From Perca fluviatilis (lineage: Eukaryota; Chordata; Actinopteri; Perciformes; Percidae), in NCBI RefSeq assembly GCF_010015445.1, contig NC_053114.1, forward strand, positions 14,829,224-14,893,223: a stretch of DNA of 64,000 nucleotides, given 5' to 3'. The notes beneath the pieces were generated by a model. The model saw only the letters and a list, made by a program, of their open reading frames with translations. It was not told where the DNA came from and did no database searches. This document shows, piece by piece, positions 59,301 to 64,000 of the stretch; the first letter of the stretch is position 1, and every line of letters starts with the position of its first letter. The position numbers were made by a program, and so were the translations under genes.

Positions 59301-60225
59301 CTTTTAGTAAAAAAAAATAGACAGATGAGTTACTGTTTCAATCTCAATGAAAATGTCGCAGATACCAATAAAACGAGGTAACATTTATTTGCCCCCATCC
59401 TGGTTTGTTTTCACATAGAAACATACATTTGAATATACATTTACATTGGTGATTTAAGTGTTTGTAATAATGATTGAAAATCCTTTACTCATACAATACA
59501 AACCACTTGTACAGCTGTGTTTCCATTACGATTACTGATGTAAACAAACCTTTAATAAAAAAAAAGGTGATTTAATTCTGATTCAGCTTACTGAAGGAAA
59601 GGGAAAAATTATCAGAATGTTCTAGCGATGTAGCCAGTGTATTAGTTACACTTGTCAGCACAAATTCAGAGGGATACTTTTAGCATGAAGTATTTCCAGT
59701 GCTTCTAATTCACACATTTTAAATGTAAACTCTGATTTGGGACGAACAGATTCAGGTGGCCTCTATGGATTTCTGGTCATGCGTGGTACATTTGATGAAA
59801 GACAAAATATTGAGAAGAAAGGAGTTTAATAACGATTCTGAGCAGAACTAAAGTGTGCAGGCACTTCAGAGTCATTTCTAAAGGTTAAAGGGACAAAAAC
59901 ACTAACAAAAGGGGTTGGGAGGATGGATTTAAGTGAAAACTACAAGTGGCAAAGGCGTTTTACGCTCTACTCCCTGCGAATTACACGTAGCCTATCGACG
60001 TTGCTTTAGAAATTAATCGAGAGTAATAATATTTGGCTACTTTTTTTTTGGGGATAGGGGGAAAGGACACCGGTTGCCACCCAGCAGTGGTGATGAAGGG
60101 CAGAGGAGGCTCGGGTGGGAGACTGCAGCACGGTGCGCAGTGACCGGCTGCATCCACTGGGGGAGGACCGAGCACCGCCTGCATGCGCTGCGGTACACGA
60201 ACGACTTTCTCACCGAGGCTCTCCA
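56345..60225. other. Gene-free stretch upstream of kcna4
   Basis: No exon, RNA gene or well-bounded repeat was recognised. It is mixed AT-rich sequence that may include regulatory DNA for kcna4, but nothing specific can be supported. Confidence 0.4.
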
Positions 60226-60227
60226 TC

Positions 60228-60265
60228 ATCACACACACACACACACACATACACACACACGCACG

Positions 60266-60303
<38 letters not shown>

Positions 60304-60304
60304 A
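60228..60304. repeat. CA microsatellite
   Basis: (CA)n with GCACGCACGC interruptions in the presumed 5' flank of kcna4. ORFs across it on both strands are artefacts. Confidence 0.95.
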
Positions 60305-60835
60305 TGGGAGGGATACAGGAGTATAGGTAAGGCGGCAGTGGCAGACAGACAGATGTGTGATGCTCAGACTCAACCATGGGGCCGTTTCCCCTCGCCTGTG
60401 TGAAGGTAAACTTTTACCCACCATCGCATCTTTTCGCCGTGACCGTGTGGCGGTGATGCCAACTCGCTGCTTGCACACCTGCCTCTGTTTTTCTTTTTTT
60501 TCTTCAATGATAATTGCTGCCAGTATACCAGGAGCGATGCAGCAGAAACGGGGGCTGAAGTGGCAATAGATCCTGTTGAATTGAGACAAGACGTCGAGAC
60601 GCAGTCAAAAAAGTGTCCTCCTCGGAGTGCGTCAGAGCACAGATGTATATAGTGGATGATATGGTCGCCGGCTGGATATGACGAGGGATTTGTGATATTA
60701 CCCCCCTAAATCAAGACGGGGATTTAGGCAGAAGCGAAGAACTGCATCCTCACCTAGCCTACCTTCCCATCCTCCTCCTCCAACAGATTTGTTTGTAGGG
60801 GGGCTGAGGCGATTTTGTTTGGCCCCTTTTCACAT

Positions 60836-61166
60836 GTAAGTATGAATGTCAGATTAAAGACGCTATTTTAATGGGCAGGACATTTCATGCGTAATGTCTG
60901 TTCTAAACATAAATGTGTTCATTTATTTCCGAAAGCCTACCTCCATGTTAACTCAATACTAATACTACTACTACTAATAATACGCTAATAATAATAATAA
61001 TAATAATATGGCAATGAAGTTTACCGCCCTTATATTGCAAAATATGCGTAGTATCCTGGACTATGCAGTCGCCAAAACAACGGACATTAAAATGAATAGA
61101 ACACATGTTGTGTTTTGTGCCTAAACCAACTGCTGTTTTCTCCTCTCTTGTCTTTTTTTCTCGCAG
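60836..61166 (+). other. kcna4: Predicted intron in kcna4 5' leader
   Basis: The donor CACAT|GTAAGTATG and an acceptor with a strong pyrimidine tract (TCTTTTTTTCTCGCAG) bound a 331-bp intron. It lies ahead of the coding exon and suggests a spliced non-coding first exon ending at 60835. Confidence 0.65.
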
Positions 61167-61279
61167 CTCCAGAGAGAGTCTGTCAGTCCTTCACCGGAGC
61201 TCTATAATGTAACAGCAAAGATCCAGTTCATTTAATTTTTAATTTATATATATATATATTTTTCATCTTATCACATAAA

Positions 61280-61351
61280 ATGGCAACCAGGAGTGACCAC
61301 GAAGGATCAAAAGACGCATTTGGGCGCAAGCAGCGGTCGTGGAGAAATTAG
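61280..61351 (+). promoter_or_regulatory. Upstream ORF in kcna4 leader
   Basis: ATG at 61280 (AAAATGG context) opens a 23-codon frame ending TAG. About ten ATGs lie between the predicted leader acceptor and the kcna4 start at 61814, so scanning ribosomes would be hindered. Confidence 0.5.
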
Positions 61352-61813
61352 CCACCTGATGGGCGCCGGAGAAACCGAGCAGAGACTGTTTTGGTTCTAG
61401 CTTGTTGACTTGGTGATTGAAAATGCTGAACAAATAAAGGACGCTGCAAGTTGAGCACAGAGAGCCTGCGTAACAGGCTATGGCACCGACCCTCACATCT
61501 TTTTTGGTTACGGTAACGATGTCATAAAATACCGGAGGCCTGTGTCTAAACGGGAAGACAGGCTGATCAATATCTCCTGCCATGTTAAGTAGCCACATGG
61601 ACTGCTCTCAACATGGGCCTTATTGAGGTGTGTTCGTTATTCTGACATTCTCATATGCACAACTGATTGGCCGAACCGGTTGATGCATCATTGTCTCTCT
61701 CTCTCTCTGCGCGCGCGCCGAGCTGCAACTTTGATCCTCTGGCCCTGCATCCACTTCGCCCTGAGGCGGTTACTGTAGCGCACACGGACGCGAACCGCTC
61801 ATTGGACTTAAAA

Positions 61814-63901
61814 ATGGAGTTTGCCATGGTGGGTGCGGACGGCGGGTGCAATAGTCACCTGCCTTACGGATATGCCCAAGCTCGCGCACGGGAAAAGGAG
61901 CGCGAGAGGGAGCGCCAGGCTGTCCAGTCGAGAGCGGCGGCTGCTGCTGCCGCGGCCGCTGCTGAAGGTGGGTCAGGTGAGGAGGGAGGAGGAGGCGTGG
62001 GGGGGTCCACCTCCACCTCGAGCGCTCCTCTCCTTAACAACCGCCAGCATCAGTCTCGCGCCGCCTCCTCCGCGAACGCCAACATCGGCAGCGGCGGGAC
62101 CGCCTCGCGCCCCTCCTCCTCCTCCACCTCCTCCTCCTCCTCCTCACAGCCGCCACAGCAGCAGCAGCAGCAGCAGCAGGAGCCCGAGCAGCAACAGAGA
62201 GTTCTCAGAGAGCGGAGAAAGCAACGCGGCGTCGGACGGTGGAGACGCAGCCGGACGACTCTCGGCGGGGACCTGCGCCACTCGGAGCTGGCGCTGCTCG
62301 GATCCGAGGAGGACATCATGATAGAGGAGGAGGAGGCCGAGGGAGCCGAGGAAGAAGAGGAGGAGGAGGATGCGGAGGAGGAGAAGGGGTGCCGGGGAAG
62401 CAAGAGGTCGAGTTTTCTGTGCAACATGGGTGATGAGGAAGAGACCGTGTCGCTCACTGACAGGCGACCTCAGTCCGGCTACGAGAGTGTTTACAACGAG
62501 TGCGGCTGCTGCGAGAGAGTTGTCATCAACGTGTCGGGTCTGAAGTTTGAAACTCAGCTCAAGACTCTCACTCAGTTCCCGGACACTCTCCTGGGAGACC
62601 CCGACAAGCGAATCAGGTACTTTGACCCGCTAAGGAACGAATACTTCTTCGACCGGAACCGACCGAGTTTTGACGCCATTCTTTACTATTACCAGTCGGG
62701 GGGGCGGTTGAAAAGACCAGTCAACGTCCCGTTTGACATCTTCTCCGAGGAGGTGAAGTTTTACGAACTCGGGGACGAGGCGATACTCAAGTTTCGGGAG
62801 GATGAGGGTTTTGTCAAAGAGGAGGAAAAACCTCTGCCGGAGGACGAGTTCAAGCGCCAGATCTGGCTGCTTTTTGAGTATCCGGAGAGCTCGAGCCCCG
62901 CCAGGGGCATAGCGGTCGTGTCCGTCCTGGTTATAGTTATTTCTATTGTCATTTTCTGCCTGGAGACGCTGCCGGAGTTTAGGGACGAAAAAGAATACCT
63001 ACAGCCGCGACACAACTCCACTCAACCCGACCACGGATTTACTCCTTTCAACGACCCGTTTTTCCTCGTGGAAACGGTTTGCATCATCTGGTTCTCCTTT
63101 GAGATTATAGTCCGCTTCTTTGCGAGTCCGAGCAAACCGGATTTCTTTAAAAACATTATGAACTCAATAGACATTGTATCCATTCTGCCTTATTTCATAA
63201 CCCTCGGCACGGACCTGGCGCAGCAACAAGGCAACGGGCAGCAAGCGATGAGCTTTGCCATCCTGAGAATAATCCGCCTTGTCCGGGTGTTTCGCATATT
63301 CAAACTGTCCAGGCACTCCAAGGGGCTGCAGATCCTGGGCCATACCCTGCGCGCCAGCATGAGGGAGCTGGCCCTCCTCATTTTCTTCCTGGTTATAGGT
63401 GTCATCCTGTTCTCCAGCGCGGTGTACTTCGCCGAGGCGGACGAGCCCACCTCTCAGTTCACGAGCATCCCCGACGCTTTCTGGTGGGCAGTGGTGACCA
63501 TGACAACGGTGGGCTACGGCGACATGAAGCCCATCACTGTCGGTGGGAAGATAGTGGGCTCCCTCTGCGCGATCGCGGGCGTGTTAACCATCGCGCTCCC
63601 GGTGCCGGTCATAGTGTCCAACTTCAACTACTTTTACCACAGGGAGACCGATAACCAGGATGACCAGGCGCCGGTGGTGGAGAGCATGCCCCCGGGCTGC
63701 CCCTATTTCCCGGACTTTTTAAGGAAATTCAAAGGCTCGCCCTCTGGCTCATCGATGGGTGACAAAGCGGAGTATATGGAGATGGAGGAAGGCCTGACGG
63801 AGTCGCTTTGTGGTCTGGACAAGAGCCCCAGTAAAGGAAACGGCACAGACATAGGGAGGAAAAACAGCACTAACTCAAAATCCGTTCAGACTGACGTGTG
63901 A
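61814..63901 (+). CDS. kcna4: Voltage-gated potassium channel Kv1.4 (Shaker family)
   Basis: A single 695-aa coding exon, as usual for KCNA genes. Start ATG 61814 gives [20 protein letters not shown], matching the Kv1.4 inactivation-ball N-terminus; the upstream in-frame TTG is not used. A low-complexity linker follows (Ala run, Ser and Gln runs, Glu run). The T1 tetramerisation domain starts near 233 ([11 protein letters not shown]). S1 begins near 366. The S4 sensor has Arg at 485, 488, 491 and 494. The selectivity filter TVGYGD is at 565-570. S6 follows with PVPVIVSNF. The C-terminus TDV is a PDZ-binding motif for PSD-95-type scaffolds. The protein forms A-type, fast-inactivating K+ channels in neurons and heart. 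It is slightly longer than the human protein (653 aa) because of the linker. Confidence 0.97.
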   Translation: MEFAMVGADGGCNSHLPYGYAQARAREKERERERQAVQSRAAAAAAAAAAEGGSGEEGGGGVGGSTSTSSAPLLNNRQHQSRAASSANANIGSGGTASRPSSSSTSSSSSSQPPQQQQQQQQEPEQQQRVLRERRKQRGVGRWRRSRTTLGGDLRHSELALLGSEEDIMIEEEEAEGAEEEEEEEDAEEEKGCRGSKRSSFLCNMGDEEETVSLTDRRPQSGYESVYNECGCCERVVINVSGLKFETQLKTLTQFPDTLLGDPDKRIRYFDPLRNEYFFDRNRPSFDAILYYYQSGGRLKRPVNVPFDIFSEEVKFYELGDEAILKFREDEGFVKEEEKPLPEDEFKRQIWLLFEYPESSSPARGIAVVSVLVIVISIVIFCLETLPEFRDEKEYLQPRHNSTQPDHGFTPFNDPFFLVETVCIIWFSFEIIVRFFASPSKPDFFKNIMNSIDIVSILPYFITLGTDLAQQQGNGQQAMSFAILRIIRLVRVFRIFKLSRHSKGLQILGHTLRASMRELALLIFFLVIGVILFSSAVYFAEADEPTSQFTSIPDAFWWAVVTMTTVGYGDMKPITVGGKIVGSLCAIAGVLTIALPVPVIVSNFNYFYHRETDNQDDQAPVVESMPPGCPYFPDFLRKFKGSPSGSSMGDKAEYMEMEEGLTESLCGLDKSPSKGNGTDIGRKNSTNSKSVQTDV

Positions 63902-64000
63902 AGTATAGAGTTCAGTTTCCCCCCCCGTTTTTTTCTTAAGAAGAATACGCCCTAATAGATACTGTACAAGAGCAGGTGGTCCCCTAACACAAGTTTTACG

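Noticed and set aside
59981..60589. 202-codon reading frame on the - strand
   Set aside because: It runs through the CA microsatellite (Cys/Val repeat) and has no family features.
61667..61813. Extra 49 N-terminal codons of kcna4
   Set aside because: The upstream start would be TTG, and the Kv1.4-specific inactivation-ball sequence begins exactly at ATG 61814.

Overview
This window is vertebrate nuclear DNA, almost certainly from a ray-finned (percomorph-type) fish. The coding sequence is split into small exons with GT-AG introns. Non-coding space is crowded with CA/TA/TTC microsatellites, L2-type LINE relics, a tRNA-derived SINE and many short non-autonomous DNA transposons whose target-site duplications can still be read. 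The species cannot be named from the sequence.

Three genes anchor the region: arl14ep (last exon near 34.7 kb, + strand), fshb (follicle-stimulating hormone beta, 48.9-51.9 kb, - strand) and kcna4 (Kv1.4 potassium channel, 61.8-63.9 kb, + strand). The neighbourhood KCNA4-FSHB-ARL14EP is also found in human, so this is a conserved vertebrate block. fshb and kcna4 are divergently transcribed, about 10 kb apart.

Layout. 1-5.4 kb: a Tc1/IS630-like transposase relic whose N-terminal Arg/Gly-rich part has become a 12-bp minisatellite, a BEL/Pao-like retrotransposon relic, a TA microsatellite and a large imperfect palindrome. 5.4-8.4 kb: a TTAA-flanked MITE and an L2 fragment. 8.4-14.9 kb: seven SRCR-domain exons on the - strand, alternating between two subtypes; several are broken. 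15-22.7 kb: repeats only, including an inverted satellite cluster and a nest of hAT-like and Harbinger-like MITEs. 23.3-26.5 kb: a THAP zinc-finger gene (+). 27.8-30.7 kb: a piggyBac transposase gene (+) with three in-frame exons, an internally duplicated exon-intron unit, and Tyr at the usual third catalytic Asp. 31.5-38.5 kb: candidate exons of an unidentified gene, arl14ep, and a nested foldback element. 38.6-48.8 kb: MITEs and LINE relics. 48.9-51.9 kb: fshb. 52.3-60.7 kb: a Tc1-like long-TIR element, minisatellites and gene-free DNA, then the spliced 5' leader and the single coding exon of kcna4.

The most interesting stretch is 23-31 kb. There an intact THAP DNA-binding domain and an intact but probably catalytically dead piggyBac open reading frame lie on the same strand 1.3 kb apart with compatible splice phases. 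This could be a host-transposase fusion gene. The sequence permits it but does not prove it.
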